Counted from the stretch's first letter, positions 33,800 to 42,935 are shown. The stretch is 48,580 nucleotides of DNA from Silicimonas sp. (GCA_022820365.1 JAJEFO010000079.1:1-48580), one strand, 5' to 3'. A program made the numbers and translations. The notes: generated by a model not told the origin, from the sequence alone.

Positions 33800-34491
33800 G
33801 CATCGTACTTCTCGATGTTCTCCTGGCGGGTTGCAGGGTAGAGCCCGATGATCGTTTCGCCAGCGCGAACCTGTTCCGCCACAAAGGTCTCGTATTCGGT
33901 CATCTCATGGGCCTCGATTGCCACCTCTTTGGCAAGATGCGCGGGAATCACGATCACGCCTTCATCGTCGCCCACGACGATGTCGCCCGGAAATACCGGT
34001 GCATCGCCGCAGCCAACCGGGCAATTGATCTCGATCGCCTCGTGGTGCGTGAGATTTGTCGGTGCCGAAGGGCGCTGGTGATAGGCGGGAATGTCCAGGG
34101 CACCGATGGCATGCGCGTCCCTGAATCCGCCGTCAGTCACGACGCCCTCTCCGCCCCTGACCATGAGCCTCGTGATCAGGATGTCGCCAGCGCTTGCGGC
34201 TCGCGTGTCATTCCTGCTGTCCATGACAAGGACGTGGCAGGGCGGGCAGGTCTCAATCGCGTGACGTTGCGGATGCCTCGGATTCTGGAACTCCGAAAGC
34301 TGGTTCCTGTCCTCGCGCGCGGGCATGTAGCGCAGCGTGAAGGCGGGACCGACCATGTTGCGGCCCTTTGGGATCACGGGTGTGACGCCCTGAACGACCT
34401 GTCGCCTCAGGCCCCTCTTGAACAGCGCGGTGGCCAGCGTCGCCACCGACACGTGCCGGAGCCTCTCAATCGCATCGTCTGAAACCGTCAT
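33775..34491 (-). CDS. RraA-like family protein (4-hydroxy-4-methyl-2-oxoglutarate aldolase fold)
   Basis: This is a 238-residue protein. VVTDGGFRDAHAIGALDIPA carries the GG-x-RD motif of the RraA/HMG aldolase group. Upstream is VGPAFTLRYMPAREDRNQLS, and GDIVVGDDEGVIVIPAHLAK is the family's conserved C-terminal stretch. Members include retro-aldolases of 2-oxo acids and RNase E inhibitors; this context favours a metabolic role in the sugar-acid set. The start is ATG 34491 with GAGGGGC ahead. An upstream in-frame ATG at 34638 would overlap the dehydratase gene end and is less likely. Confidence 0.83.
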   Translation of the reverse strand: MTVSDDAIERLRHVSVATLATALFKRGLRRQVVQGVTPVIPKGRNMVGPAFTLRYMPAREDRNQLSEFQNPRHPQRHAIETCPPCHVLVMDSRNDTRAASAGDILITRLMVRGGEGVVTDGGFRDAHAIGALDIPAYHQRPSAPTNLTHHEAIEINCPVGCGDAPVFPGDIVVGDDEGVIVIPAHLAKEVAIEAHEMTEYETFVAEQVRAGETIIGLYPATRQENIEKYDAWRKARKR

Positions 34492-34574
34492 TTGCGCCCC
34501 TCGTTCTGTGCAGCCTCCCATGACACGGCCGAAAGGTCCCTTTCGCGCGGGATGGATCCGGGCTTGCTCTCGCG

Positions 34575-36458
34575 TCAGTTGATTTCCGGTTCGGGGACGG
34601 GAGCTCCGAAATCCGTCCGGAGGAAGTCGAAATCGCATCCTTTGTCTGCCTGCTCGACATGCCGCGCAAACATCCAGCCATAGCCGCGTTCGTAGCGCGG
34701 CTCAGGCGGCTTCCATTCAGTGCGGCGTTGTTCGAGTTCCGCGTCGGCTACCTTCACGTTGAGCGTGCGCTTCGGAATGTCCATCTCGATGACGTCCCCG
34801 TCCCTGATCAGTGCCAAGGGTCCGCCGATGAATGCCTCCGGCGCCACATGAAGGATGCAGGCGCCATAGGACGTGCCCGACATCCGGGCATCCGAAAGCC
34901 GCACCATGTCGCGGCATCCCTGCTTGAGCAGGGCCTTGGGCATCGGGATCATGCCCCATTCCGGCATGCCTGGCCCGCCTTGAGGCCCCGCGTTGCGGAG
35001 GACGAGCACGTGATCCGGCGTCATGGGGTGGTTCTCGTCATCAATGATCTTTCGCAGTTCGGCGTAGCTGTCTGCAACAATTGCCGGGCCGGCGTGAGTC
35101 TGGAACCTCGGGTCCATGGCCGCTGGCTTGATCACTGCGCCGTCGGGCGCGAGATTGCCGCGCAGCACCGCCAGCGAACCTTCATGATAGACCGGATTCG
35201 ACAAGGGCCGAATGACATCGTCGTTGTAGTTCATCGCCTCTACGATGCCTTCGCCAATTGACTTGCCAGTGACAGTGATGGCCGTGAGGTGGAGGTGGGC
35301 GCTGACTTCCTTCATCAGCGCCGGCAGGCCGCCCGCGTAGAAGAAGTCCTCCATCAGGTACTCGGTGCCGCTTGGCCGGACATTCGCGATCACCGGAACG
35401 TCGTGTCCTATCGCGTCTATGTCGTCGAGTCCCCAGTCGATGCCCGCACGGCGGGCCATGGCAATGAGGTGGATTATGGCGTTTGTCGAGCAGCCGGTGG
35501 CCATGGCCACGACGGTGGCGTTTCGCACGGCGGCGGCAGTCACGACCTTTCCGGGGGTCAGGTCCTCCCAGACCATTTCGACCGCGCGACGGCCGCATGC
35601 CGCGGCCATGCGCTTGTGCGCTGCATCGGGTGCGGGAATCGACGATGCGCCCGGCAACGCGAGGCCAAACCCTTCCGCGATCGACATCATCGTGGAGGCC
35701 GTGCCCATCGTCATGCACGTGCCGTAGCTGCGCGCGATGCCGCCTTGGATGCCGTCCCATTCCGCCTTGTCGACAGTCCCCGCGCGGCGTGCATCCCAGT
35801 ACTTCCAGACATCCGTGCCCGAGCCCAGCGTCTTGCCGGCATGGTTGCCCCTCAGCATCGCTCCGGCCGGCATGAAGATGAACGGGAGGCCCATCGAGAT
35901 CGCGCCCATGACAAGGGCAGGGGTGGACTTGTCGCAGCCTCCCATCAGGACGGCACCGTCGACCGGATGAGAGCGCAGGGCTTCCTCTACCTCCATCGCA
36001 CCCATGTTGCGATAGAGCATCGAGGTGGGCTTGAGGAGCTGCTCGGAAAAGTCATGCACGGGCAGTTCGGCGGGCATGCCGCCCGCTTGCAGGATGCCGC
36101 GCCGAACCCATTCCGCGCGATCTCTAAGGTGGTGGTGGCATGGCGAAAGGTCGGACCACGTGTTGATGATGGCAATGACGGGCTTCCCCTCCCAGTCATC
36201 ACGGGACAGGCCCATCTGCATCGCGCGGCTCCGATGGCCCATGGATCTCAGGTCGTCGGGCCTGAACCAACGGGCGGATCGCAGGTCTTCGTATTGCTTC
36301 ACGGCCAAGGCATATGCTCCGTAACGGCGTTTCCAGTCGCGTTCGTTCCTGGGCCCGATCCTGCCTTCGTCGCGGCCTGTTGTCCATTCGTGATCCGACT
36401 TGAGTTCATGAAGGGTTCCGGACAGGATCCTTCGACGAATGCTTGAGGTTGCGCCCAT
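34575..36458 (-). CDS. IlvD/Edd family dehydratase, probable aldonic-acid dehydratase
   Basis: This is a 627-residue dehydratase. Iron-sulfur ligands are C107 (SDLSPCHHHLRD), C175 (MGGCDKSTPAL) and C248 (GTCMTMGTAS). The later DARMSGTSYGACILHVAPEA is the catalytic/Mg stretch of the pentonate branch rather than of dihydroxyacid dehydratase IlvD itself. The N-terminal extension of about 60 residues and the C-terminal region GYGWMFARHVEQADKGCDFD also fit arabinonate/xylonate-type members. It removes water from an aldonic acid to give a 2-keto-3-deoxy acid. The start is ATG 36458. It is the first gene of the minus-strand set and is divergent from the TRAP transporter. A truncated copy of its 5' third lies at 42585-42935. 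Confidence 0.9.
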   Translation of the reverse strand: MGATSSIRRRILSGTLHELKSDHEWTTGRDEGRIGPRNERDWKRRYGAYALAVKQYEDLRSARWFRPDDLRSMGHRSRAMQMGLSRDDWEGKPVIAIINTWSDLSPCHHHLRDRAEWVRRGILQAGGMPAELPVHDFSEQLLKPTSMLYRNMGAMEVEEALRSHPVDGAVLMGGCDKSTPALVMGAISMGLPFIFMPAGAMLRGNHAGKTLGSGTDVWKYWDARRAGTVDKAEWDGIQGGIARSYGTCMTMGTASTMMSIAEGFGLALPGASSIPAPDAAHKRMAAACGRRAVEMVWEDLTPGKVVTAAAVRNATVVAMATGCSTNAIIHLIAMARRAGIDWGLDDIDAIGHDVPVIANVRPSGTEYLMEDFFYAGGLPALMKEVSAHLHLTAITVTGKSIGEGIVEAMNYNDDVIRPLSNPVYHEGSLAVLRGNLAPDGAVIKPAAMDPRFQTHAGPAIVADSYAELRKIIDDENHPMTPDHVLVLRNAGPQGGPGMPEWGMIPMPKALLKQGCRDMVRLSDARMSGTSYGACILHVAPEAFIGGPLALIRDGDVIEMDIPKRTLNVKVADAELEQRRTEWKPPEPRYERGYGWMFARHVEQADKGCDFDFLRTDFGAPVPEPEIN

Positions 36459-36584
36459 GGATTCCGGTTGCCTTGACGCGAGCGGCAAGAGTCGCCACAC
36501 AGGAGTGCAGGCAGGATCCGTTCGGTGTCGCCACCGCGTGCGGAATCCTGCACTTGACAGGGATTAATCATAAGGGAGGAGACG

Positions 36585-37571
36585 ATGACTGTCATAAGAC
36601 CCATTTTCGGCAGCCTGGCCGCGCTTGCCATCGGAGCAATGGCGCATGCCGAGGAACTCAAGCTCGCCCATTTTTCTTCTACCAAGTACCATCTGCACGT
36701 TGAAATGTTCGTGCCGCTTGCTGAGAAGCTGGCAGAAGCAACCGGAGGTGTGACGACCATACGCGTCTATCCGGGCGGCGAGCTTGGTCCAGGTCCGGTA
36801 AAGCAGTATGACCGTGTCATCGATGGCGTGGCCGACATCGTGTACGCCCTGCCGGGCTATACGGCGTCACAGTTCAAGCAGACGCTGCTGGTCGAGGTTC
36901 CGGGCATCGTTAAGCCTGGCGTGAACAAGACCGAGGCGATTTGGGCCAACATCGACATGCTCGACAAGGAATTTCGCCGTGTCGTGCTGTTGGGACTCTG
37001 GACGGCCGGCGATGCCATGCTGTTGATGCACGAAAAGAAGATCGAATCGCTTTCCGATCTGGCTGGCCTGAAGATCCGCGTGCCGTCCAAGAACACTGGC
37101 CGACTTGTTGAAGCTTGGGGAGCGACCGCCGTCTCAATGCCGATCACGCAGGTTTACCAGTCGATGGACACCGGCGTCGTGGACGGCACCCTCGTGGACG
37201 CCTCGGTGCTGACGAGCTTCAAGCTCGGCGAAGTGACCAAGTTCATCACCGCTGGCATGAATGCCACGAACTCCGTGTTCATGCTGGTCATGAACCGCGA
37301 CAGCTGGGAAGCGCTGGACGCCGATACCCAGGCAAAGCTGACCGAGTTGACCGGTGCCGAGATGTCCGAAGGCGGTCGAGTCACCATGACTAACGCCTCT
37401 GACAGGTCGCTGAAGAAGTGGGTCGCCGAGGGCGGCGAAGTCCACACGCTTTCGGCGGAAGCTGCCGCCGAGTTCAACGCGGCGAGCGACAACCTTGCCG
37501 CCGAAGTGATTGCAGAACTTGATGCCGAGGGGATCGACGCCTCGGGGTGGGCCGCCGCACTGCGGCAGTAA
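36585..37571 (+). CDS. dctP: TRAP transporter substrate-binding protein (DctP family)
   Basis: This is a 328-residue periplasmic protein. The signal peptide MTVIRPIFGSLAALAIGAMA ends at AHAEE, and the mature protein begins ELKLAHFSST. The ligand-carboxylate arginine is in GLKIRVPSKNTGRLVEAWGA. The ribosome binding site AGGGAGGAGA lies just ahead. It delivers a carboxylate, here probably a sugar acid because of the divergent catabolic set. The stop overlaps the dctQ start by one base (TAATG). Confidence 0.93.
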   Translation: MTVIRPIFGSLAALAIGAMAHAEELKLAHFSSTKYHLHVEMFVPLAEKLAEATGGVTTIRVYPGGELGPGPVKQYDRVIDGVADIVYALPGYTASQFKQTLLVEVPGIVKPGVNKTEAIWANIDMLDKEFRRVVLLGLWTAGDAMLLMHEKKIESLSDLAGLKIRVPSKNTGRLVEAWGATAVSMPITQVYQSMDTGVVDGTLVDASVLTSFKLGEVTKFITAGMNATNSVFMLVMNRDSWEALDADTQAKLTELTGAEMSEGGRVTMTNASDRSLKKWVAEGGEVHTLSAEAAAEFNAASDNLAAEVIAELDAEGIDASGWAAALRQ

Positions 37572-38086
37572 TGGCTGACGGTCAAGGCAGCTTTCTGGGC
37601 GTTTGGGGGTCTCCTGAGCGCCTTCTAAACGGGGTCGCTCTCTTGGGCGGCCTCGTCCTTTTCGGGTTGGTGCTCCTGGTCAGCACCGCAGTGTTCGCCC
37701 GTTACGTGCTCAATCAGCCCATTCTCGGCGACCAGGAACTGGTTGAAATCGGAATGTCGCTCGTGGTCATGGCAGCGATGCCCCTCACCACGTTTCAGAA
37801 CGGGCACATCCGCGTGGACATCCTAGATCACAGGATCGGGGACCTGGGCAGGTTTGCGGGCGACGTCTTTGCCCGCGTCGTCTCATGCTTCGTGCTCTTT
37901 CTCCTAGTCCGGAAGTCCTGGGACAAGATGCTGGATGCCCACGAGTACGACGACGTCACCAACATGATAGAGATTCCAGTCTGGATTGCGTATGGCGCAA
38001 TTGCCTTTGGCATGGGCCTCTTCGCGGTGGTTCTTGCCGGACAGTTGATCGGACAGTTTCGGCAAGGTGTTACCGACTATGAGTGA
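37571..38086 (+). CDS. dctQ: TRAP transporter small permease (DctQ family)
   Basis: This 171-residue protein has about four membrane segments, for example LNGVALLGGLVLFGLVLLVS and VFARVVSCFVLFLLV. NQPILGDQELVEIGMSLVV is the usual DctQ motif. It pairs with the large permease DctM in the inner membrane. It overlaps dctP by one base and dctM by eight. Confidence 0.93.
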   Translation: MADGQGSFLGVWGSPERLLNGVALLGGLVLFGLVLLVSTAVFARYVLNQPILGDQELVEIGMSLVVMAAMPLTTFQNGHIRVDILDHRIGDLGRFAGDVFARVVSCFVLFLLVRKSWDKMLDAHEYDDVTNMIEIPVWIAYGAIAFGMGLFAVVLAGQLIGQFRQGVTDYE

Positions 38087-39380
38087 AACCCTGATCGGAG
38101 CCTGGGGCATCGTTGCGCTCTTCTTTTGCCTTGTCGCACGATTGCCGGTGGGCATGGCACTTCTTGTTGTCGGCTTCGGAGGGATTTGGGTCATCGATGG
38201 CTTGCGGGCGGCGATCGCCACAATGTCGTCGGAGACCTACACGTCGATTACGGCCTATTCGCTTTCGATCATTCCGCTCTTTGTGCTCATGGGCAACATG
38301 GCCGGGGCGGCAGGCTATTCCCAGCGACTATACGAAGCGGCATATGCATGGGTCGGCAGGTTGCGGGGCGGATTGGCGTCATCCACGGTTCTGGGCTGCG
38401 CCGCCTTTGCCGCCGTGTCAGGTTCATCCGTCGCAACTGCAGTGACCATCGGGAAGGTCGCCCTGCCCGAAATGAAGCGGTTCGGCTATGCCGACGGCCT
38501 TGCGACGGGTTCAGTCGCAGCAGGTGGTACGCTTGGCATACTGATCCCGCCATCCACAGGCTTCGTGCTTTACGCGATCCTGACCGAAGAGAGCATCGGC
38601 AAGCTCTTCATCGCGGGCATCTTGCCCGGCATTCTGCTTTCGCTCCTCTTCGTGGCTGTCATTTTGACGGTCACGTCGATACGTCCCGATTCCGGTCCGG
38701 TTGGTCCAAGCACGACTGCCGGCGAGAAACTGATGGCGTCCCTCAGATCGCTGCCGCTGATCGGAGTCATTCTGGCATCCATTGGCGGAATATATCTTGG
38801 CGTCTTCACGCCAGTCGAGGCCGCCGGCGTGGGAGCAACTCTTGTCTCGATTCTAGCGCTTGGGACCGGTGCCGTGAAATTCCGCGAGGTTCCCGAAATC
38901 CTGCTTGAGACGGTGACGACGACCGCCATGCTGTACCTGATCATTATCGGAGCGCATGTCTTCGGGCCGTTCCTGGCACTCACGCACATTCCCGAGACCC
39001 TCGCGTTGCAGCTTCAGGAGTTCGGCCTCGGACCCTACGGAACCCTGACCTTGATCCTGATTGGCTACATCATTCTTGGCATGTTCTTCGACGGGCTCGC
39101 CATGCTCGTCGTCACGATGCCGGTCGTGTTCCCGATCATCGCCGGCGTCGGGTTTGACCCGATCTGGTTCGGGGTGATCTGCGTAGTCGTGATCGAGATG
39201 GGACTGATCACGCCGCCCGTCGGCATCAACGTCTTTGTCGTCAAAGGCGTTGCTGCGGGCGTTCCCATGAGCACGATCTTTCGAGGTGTCCTGCCGTTCT
39301 GGTTCGCAATGGCGGTCTGCCTTGCACTGCTTGTCGCATTCCCGGAGATCGCCCTGTTCCTGCCGGGACAGATGAGGTGA
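38079..39380 (+). CDS. dctM: TRAP transporter large permease (DctM family)
   Basis: This is a 433-residue polytopic membrane protein with 11-12 hydrophobic segments. VSGSSVATAVTIGKVALPEM and GGTLGILIPPSTGFVLYAIL are conserved in DctM proteins, as is GMFFDGLAMLVVTMPVVFPI. It forms the sodium-coupled transport channel with DctQ. ATG 38079 lies inside the dctQ end. The transporter is the uptake half of the sugar-acid module. The inverted IS630-like end lies about 40 bases beyond its stop. Confidence 0.93.
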   Translation: MSETLIGAWGIVALFFCLVARLPVGMALLVVGFGGIWVIDGLRAAIATMSSETYTSITAYSLSIIPLFVLMGNMAGAAGYSQRLYEAAYAWVGRLRGGLASSTVLGCAAFAAVSGSSVATAVTIGKVALPEMKRFGYADGLATGSVAAGGTLGILIPPSTGFVLYAILTEESIGKLFIAGILPGILLSLLFVAVILTVTSIRPDSGPVGPSTTAGEKLMASLRSLPLIGVILASIGGIYLGVFTPVEAAGVGATLVSILALGTGAVKFREVPEILLETVTTTAMLYLIIIGAHVFGPFLALTHIPETLALQLQEFGLGPYGTLTLILIGYIILGMFFDGLAMLVVTMPVVFPIIAGVGFDPIWFGVICVVVIEMGLITPPVGINVFVVKGVAAGVPMSTIFRGVLPFWFAMAVCLALLVAFPEIALFLPGQMR

Positions 39381-39420
39381 CCAACGGCGACTTGTCTGAG
39401 TGGACACAGACTTCCTCATC

Positions 39421-39437
39421 GCTAGAGCGTGTTCGGT
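39421..39437. repeat. IS630-like terminal inverted repeat, left end
   Basis: GCTAGAGCGTGTTCGGT is matched, inverted, by the sequence at 41677-41693 (15 of 17 bases). It lies beside the C-terminal remnant of an IS630-type transposase that points towards it, as in this family. Confidence 0.55.
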
Positions 39438-39444
39438 TTGGACG

Positions 39445-39671
39445 GAGACATTGTCCAGCAATCCCGAGGTAGTTCGCGCATTCCAGCGGTTCATAGTTTG
39501 CCGAGGATCTTGCCGACAGCGCGCCAGAATGCTTCCCGGGACCGGGCGGCGGCGCTCTGAAGCCTGCTTGGTCTTGGCGTACGCCTGCTCGATTGAATCC
39601 AGGTCAGGACTGCACGGCTGCGGGAAGGGCACGTGCGCGTTGGCCGCGCGGATTGCCCTGAACACGCCTAG
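39445..39671 (-). pseudogene. Remnant of an IS630-family transposase (C-terminal part)
   Basis: The minus-strand frame reads FRAIRAANAHVPFPQPCSPD and LDSIEQAYAKTKQ, close to the IS630 consensus LPPYSPDLNPIEQ-F-K. A frameshift then moves the likeness to another frame (SREAFWRAVGKILGKL, stop, TAGMREL), matching the usual end of these transposases (about W..IG.LL..). Only the last third is present, with at least one frameshift and one stop, so it is inactive. It reads towards the inverted-repeat end at 39421. The N-terminal part was not found. Confidence 0.75.
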
Positions 39672-39971
39672 ACTTTTGTATCGGGCCGGGCGGGGGTCGA
39701 GGCCAAGCCCAGGCAATGTCACGCCGCACGAAAGATCGTTGATTGAAAGAACTTTGGCGAATGCACGATGCGGGAATTGACCGATCAGCGCTTTTGCAAG
39801 TCTCTGGGAATTCATCCTGATGACACTGGTTCGGGTTCGCTGGCGGCTGGGATGGAACGAGGGCGAGCCTTTCTGAATTGCGCAGGATTCATCATTTTCG
39901 AGCGTACCGCGAATTTGATGTTGTAATGCTCAAATATCTGGAAAGACTGACATCCACTGCCGCCCTCGGAT

Positions 39972-40358
39972 GTGTCAATGTTGGGAATTGGTGTGAACGC
40001 AGCAGCTTGCAGGGAGTTTGGGCAATTGTTGGTCATCAAGGCGGTGCCTCTACACCAAAGCAGCGTTCTGGCGGAGCAGAGATCCTGCATAGGGCGACTG
40101 GGCGGACCGAAGGAGGGAGCTGCGAATTTCAATTTGGCGGCATCCACTCCCGACCTGCTGACCTCGGTTACCTCCAGGGAAGGAGGGGCCGTTCATGTCG
40201 AATTGATCGGCCACACGATTGAAATCGGTGAAGGGTGTGCAAGCTCGCCCAACGGCTGCAGGCTCGGAGTCGAATTCAACGAAGAATTCGCCCGAAGTCA
40301 TGAGCAATCCGGTGACCGCCTGCGTCTGGAGATGCAGGACGAGCCGGGAATCCACTGA
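39972..40358 (+). CDS. Hypothetical short protein, doubtful
   Basis: This is a 128-codon frame starting with GTG at 39972 (MSMLGIGVNAAACREFG); an ATG lies at 39978. An in-frame stop sits shortly upstream at 39948. The translation contains HVELIGHTIEIGEGCASSPN and GVEFNEEFARSHEQSGDRLR. I do not recognise a family. The ribosome binding site is poor. It lies between an IS630 remnant and an MFS gene, inside the pair of inverted ends, so it may be a truncated gene carried or left by the element. The remainder of the gap 39672-40421 shows nothing else I can support. Confidence 0.35.
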   Translation: MSMLGIGVNAAACREFGQLLVIKAVPLHQSSVLAEQRSCIGRLGGPKEGAANFNLAASTPDLLTSVTSREGGAVHVELIGHTIEIGEGCASSPNGCRLGVEFNEEFARSHEQSGDRLRLEMQDEPGIH

Positions 40359-40421
40359 GCCGGACTTGCCGAATGGTCTTCCTGCACGGGGCATGTCGGT
40401 GATCTTCGTGCTGGACGCCCA

Positions 40422-41642
40422 ATGACCAATCGGTTCCAGGGTGGCAAGTTGCCGCTGTTCTTCGTGCTGGCAACGGTCGCCATAGATGCGATCGGCATCG
40501 GCATCATCATTCCTGTCATGCCAGATCTCATACTGGAGGTCGGAGGCGGCACTCTTGGCTCCGCCGCGGTTTGGGGCGGGATTCTCGCATCGGTGTTTGC
40601 GTTCATGCAGTTGCTGTTCGGCCCGACGATTGGAAACCTGTCCGATCGCTACGGCAGGCGACCGGTACTGCTGATTTCGCTGTTTTTCATGGGAATAGAC
40701 TACATTGTGATGGGAGTCGCCCACACGATCTGGCTGCTGTTCGTAGGCAGGGTCATCGGGGGACTGACAGCGTCAACTCAGCCGACGGTCGCTGCATATA
40801 TCGCGGACATATCCGAGCCTGATGAAAAGGCGCAGAACTTTGGACTGGTCGGTGCCGCATTCGGAATCGGATTTGTGCTGGGACCGCTGTTCGGCGCGGC
40901 ATTTGCCGAATTTGGGACCCGTGCACCCTTTTATGCGGCCGCCGCATTTTCTCTAGGCAACATGGTGTTCGGCTGGTTTGTCCTTCCGGAAACCGTGACC
41001 GACGAAATCAGGCGGCCATTTGACTGGAAGCGGGCAAATCCGCTTGGCGGCCTCATCCATATTGGCCGGCTGCCCGGCCTGAAGCTCCTCTTGGCAATCA
41101 TGTTCTTCTTTCAGGTCGCATTCACCGTCTATCCGGCGATCTGGTCCTTCTATACGCTGGAGCGCTTTGGCTGGGAGCCATGGATGATCGGAGTCACCCT
41201 GGCGGCCTACGGAGTGGCAATAGCCTTCGTTCAGGGCTGGTTGATTCGGGTGGTCCTCAAGTATATGAGCGAGCGGCAGGCCGTCTTGTTCGGGTTGGTG
41301 TTCGAAATGGTCGGTTTCTTCGGGTACGGATTCATCACCGAAACCTGGCAGGTCTTCGTCCTCATTCCTCTCGGTTCGCTTGGCGCAGTTGCCCTTCCGG
41401 CGTTGCAGGGAATCATGTCCAGGACTGCATTGGACAATCAGCAGGGGGAGTTGCAGGGCGTGCTGACAGGCGTCGTTTCCCTGGCAATGATCATATCACC
41501 GCTGATCATGACCTTGATCTTCCGTGAATTTGTCAAGGACGGTTCGCTGTTTTACTTGCCCGGCGCGCCGTTCCTCTTGGCATTCATGCTGACCCTGCTG
41601 TGCTTCGGCCTGATGTGCCTCACGCCCAAGCGGGCGTCGTAG
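40422..41642 (+). CDS. MFS transporter, TCR/Tet (DHA1) type
   Basis: This is a 406-residue protein with 12 predicted membrane segments. Motif A reads GNLSDRYGRRPVLL, and the first segment, FFVLATVAIDAIGIGIIIPVMPDL, is the hallmark of the TetA-like group. The matching second-half regions are weaker. It exports small hydrophobic compounds by proton antiport; the substrate cannot be read from sequence, and no resistance should be assumed. It is flanked on both sides by IS630-like inverted ends (39421-39437 and 41677-41693), and could have been moved with the element. Its stop lies 35 bases ahead of the right end. Confidence 0.87.
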   Translation: MTNRFQGGKLPLFFVLATVAIDAIGIGIIIPVMPDLILEVGGGTLGSAAVWGGILASVFAFMQLLFGPTIGNLSDRYGRRPVLLISLFFMGIDYIVMGVAHTIWLLFVGRVIGGLTASTQPTVAAYIADISEPDEKAQNFGLVGAAFGIGFVLGPLFGAAFAEFGTRAPFYAAAAFSLGNMVFGWFVLPETVTDEIRRPFDWKRANPLGGLIHIGRLPGLKLLLAIMFFFQVAFTVYPAIWSFYTLERFGWEPWMIGVTLAAYGVAIAFVQGWLIRVVLKYMSERQAVLFGLVFEMVGFFGYGFITETWQVFVLIPLGSLGAVALPALQGIMSRTALDNQQGELQGVLTGVVSLAMIISPLIMTLIFREFVKDGSLFYLPGAPFLLAFMLTLLCFGLMCLTPKRAS

Positions 41643-41676
41643 GTCAATGATCCCCATAACCGCTTGGTTCCCATTG

Positions 41677-41693
41677 ACCGGACACGCTTTAGC
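41677..41693. repeat. IS630-like terminal inverted repeat, right end
   Basis: The minus strand gives GCTAAAGCGTGTCCGGT, matching the left end at 39421-39437 with two mismatches. It overlaps the last codons and stop of the TauE/SafE gene. Confidence 0.55.
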
Positions 41694-42429
41694 TCATTGA
41701 TGTCCAGATCAGCCGGATTGCAATCGCGGCGAGTAGAATCAGGATGATCCGGTCAAACACTGCCTTTGACATGAATTTTGCCGCCCATTCGCCGAGCGGC
41801 ATGGCAAGGAACATTGGAACCGCGGCCGCTATTGCCATGAGCGAGCGGTCTGTCGTCAGGATGCCAAGGTAGGCAAGAGACGGGATCTGCACGAGCGACA
41901 TGGCGACGAAAAAGACGGATATTGTCGCAATGAACTCTTCTCTGGGAAGACGCATGGCATTCAGGAACGTTACGGAAACTGGCGCAGAGATCCCTCCGGC
42001 CCCCTGCATCAATCCGCCGACGATGCCGACATAGGGCACGAGCCGCAATCCCGTCGATCGACTCAGCGTCCAGTCCGGCTGAAAGAGCCGCAGGAAGATA
42101 TACGCAAGGACAATTGCGGCCAGCGAGGCCATCAAGGCATCCGTTGGCAGGGACGCAAGCAGGACTGAACCGGCAATCGCTCCGACCGAACCCGCTATCG
42201 CAAAGCCGTAGACGAGCCGGAACGATCCGCGGTGCGTTCGATAAGCGTACGAATGCCAGATGTTCGAGAAGAGGTTTAGCACTGAGAAGACCGCAACCGC
42301 AAACTGCACGTCAATGATCGCGGCCAGGATCGGGACGCCAACCACGGGCGCTCCAGCGCCGGTCGCCCCCTTCAGGAAACCACCCAGCAGAATTGCGGCA
42401 GTGGCAAGTAGCAGCAGGTTCGGATCCAT
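41689..42429 (-). CDS. TauE/SafE family sulfite/anion permease
   Basis: This is a 246-residue membrane protein with about seven to eight hydrophobic segments. The repeated signatures are GGFLKGATGAGAPVVGVPIL and GGLMQGAGGISAPVSVTFLN, which are diagnostic of TauE/SafE (DUF81) carriers, many of which export sulfite or organosulfonates. The start is ATG 42429 (MDPNLLLLATAAILLGGFLK); a longer frame to 42672 would run into the dehydratase remnant. Its stop TAA lies inside the IS630-like end, so the C-terminus may have been altered by insertion, though the length is normal. The 155 bases upstream of the start carry no promoter I can name. Confidence 0.88.
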   Translation of the reverse strand: MDPNLLLLATAAILLGGFLKGATGAGAPVVGVPILAAIIDVQFAVAVFSVLNLFSNIWHSYAYRTHRGSFRLVYGFAIAGSVGAIAGSVLLASLPTDALMASLAAIVLAYIFLRLFQPDWTLSRSTGLRLVPYVGIVGGLMQGAGGISAPVSVTFLNAMRLPREEFIATISVFFVAMSLVQIPSLAYLGILTTDRSLMAIAAAVPMFLAMPLGEWAAKFMSKAVFDRIILILLAAIAIRLIWTSMS

Positions 42430-42584
42430 ACGTGTCTCGCGACAATCAGAACGAAATTTGGGCGCGCCGGGGGCAGGACGGCCGCGGGCAATGCAAGGAA
42501 GCAGAAACCGGACATGTGTTACCGTCCGTTTCGGAAAAAGCCTCCCACAATCCTGTGTGCGCCTCGTTTGCGGTCGACAGTGGT

Positions 42585-42935
42585 TCAGGAATGGTGCTGC
42601 GAGCCCATTTAGCACGATCTCGAAGATGGCGGCGGCATGACAAGAGATCGGACGAGATGTTGACGATAGCAATGACGGGTCTTCCCGCCCGATCGTCTGG
42701 CGAAATTTTCTTTTGCATTGCGCAGCTCCGATGCCCCATACGTCTCAGGTTGCCCGGCTTGAACCGGCGGTCTTCGTGCGGCTCTGCCGGCGACGCATGA
42801 GCCCCGCATCTGCGTGTGTGGCCGCACACGTTACTGCGACCGATCTCGCTTTCGTCGAAACCTGATGTCCATTGCGTGATCCGACCTGGTTCATCCCGGG
42901 TTCCAGTCAGGACTCTTCGGCAAGTGCAAGAGGTC
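42585..42935 (-). pseudogene. 5' fragment of a second IlvD/Edd dehydratase gene
   Basis: The minus-strand frame reads GNLRRMGHRSCAMQKK, RPVIAIVNISSDLLSCRRHL and RDRAKWARSTIP. The intact gene at 34575-36458 reads DDLRSMGHRSRAMQMG, KPVIAIINTWSDLSPCHHHL, RDRAEWVRRGIL. DNA likeness to about 36085-36440 runs throughout, roughly 75% by eye, and covers about residues 1-122. The remaining four-fifths of the gene is absent. Its 5' edge overlaps the last codons of the MFS gene at 42907, whose tail (about GPLALAEES) therefore seems to be read from this fragment. The rest of 42430-42906 contains no other gene. Confidence 0.85.
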
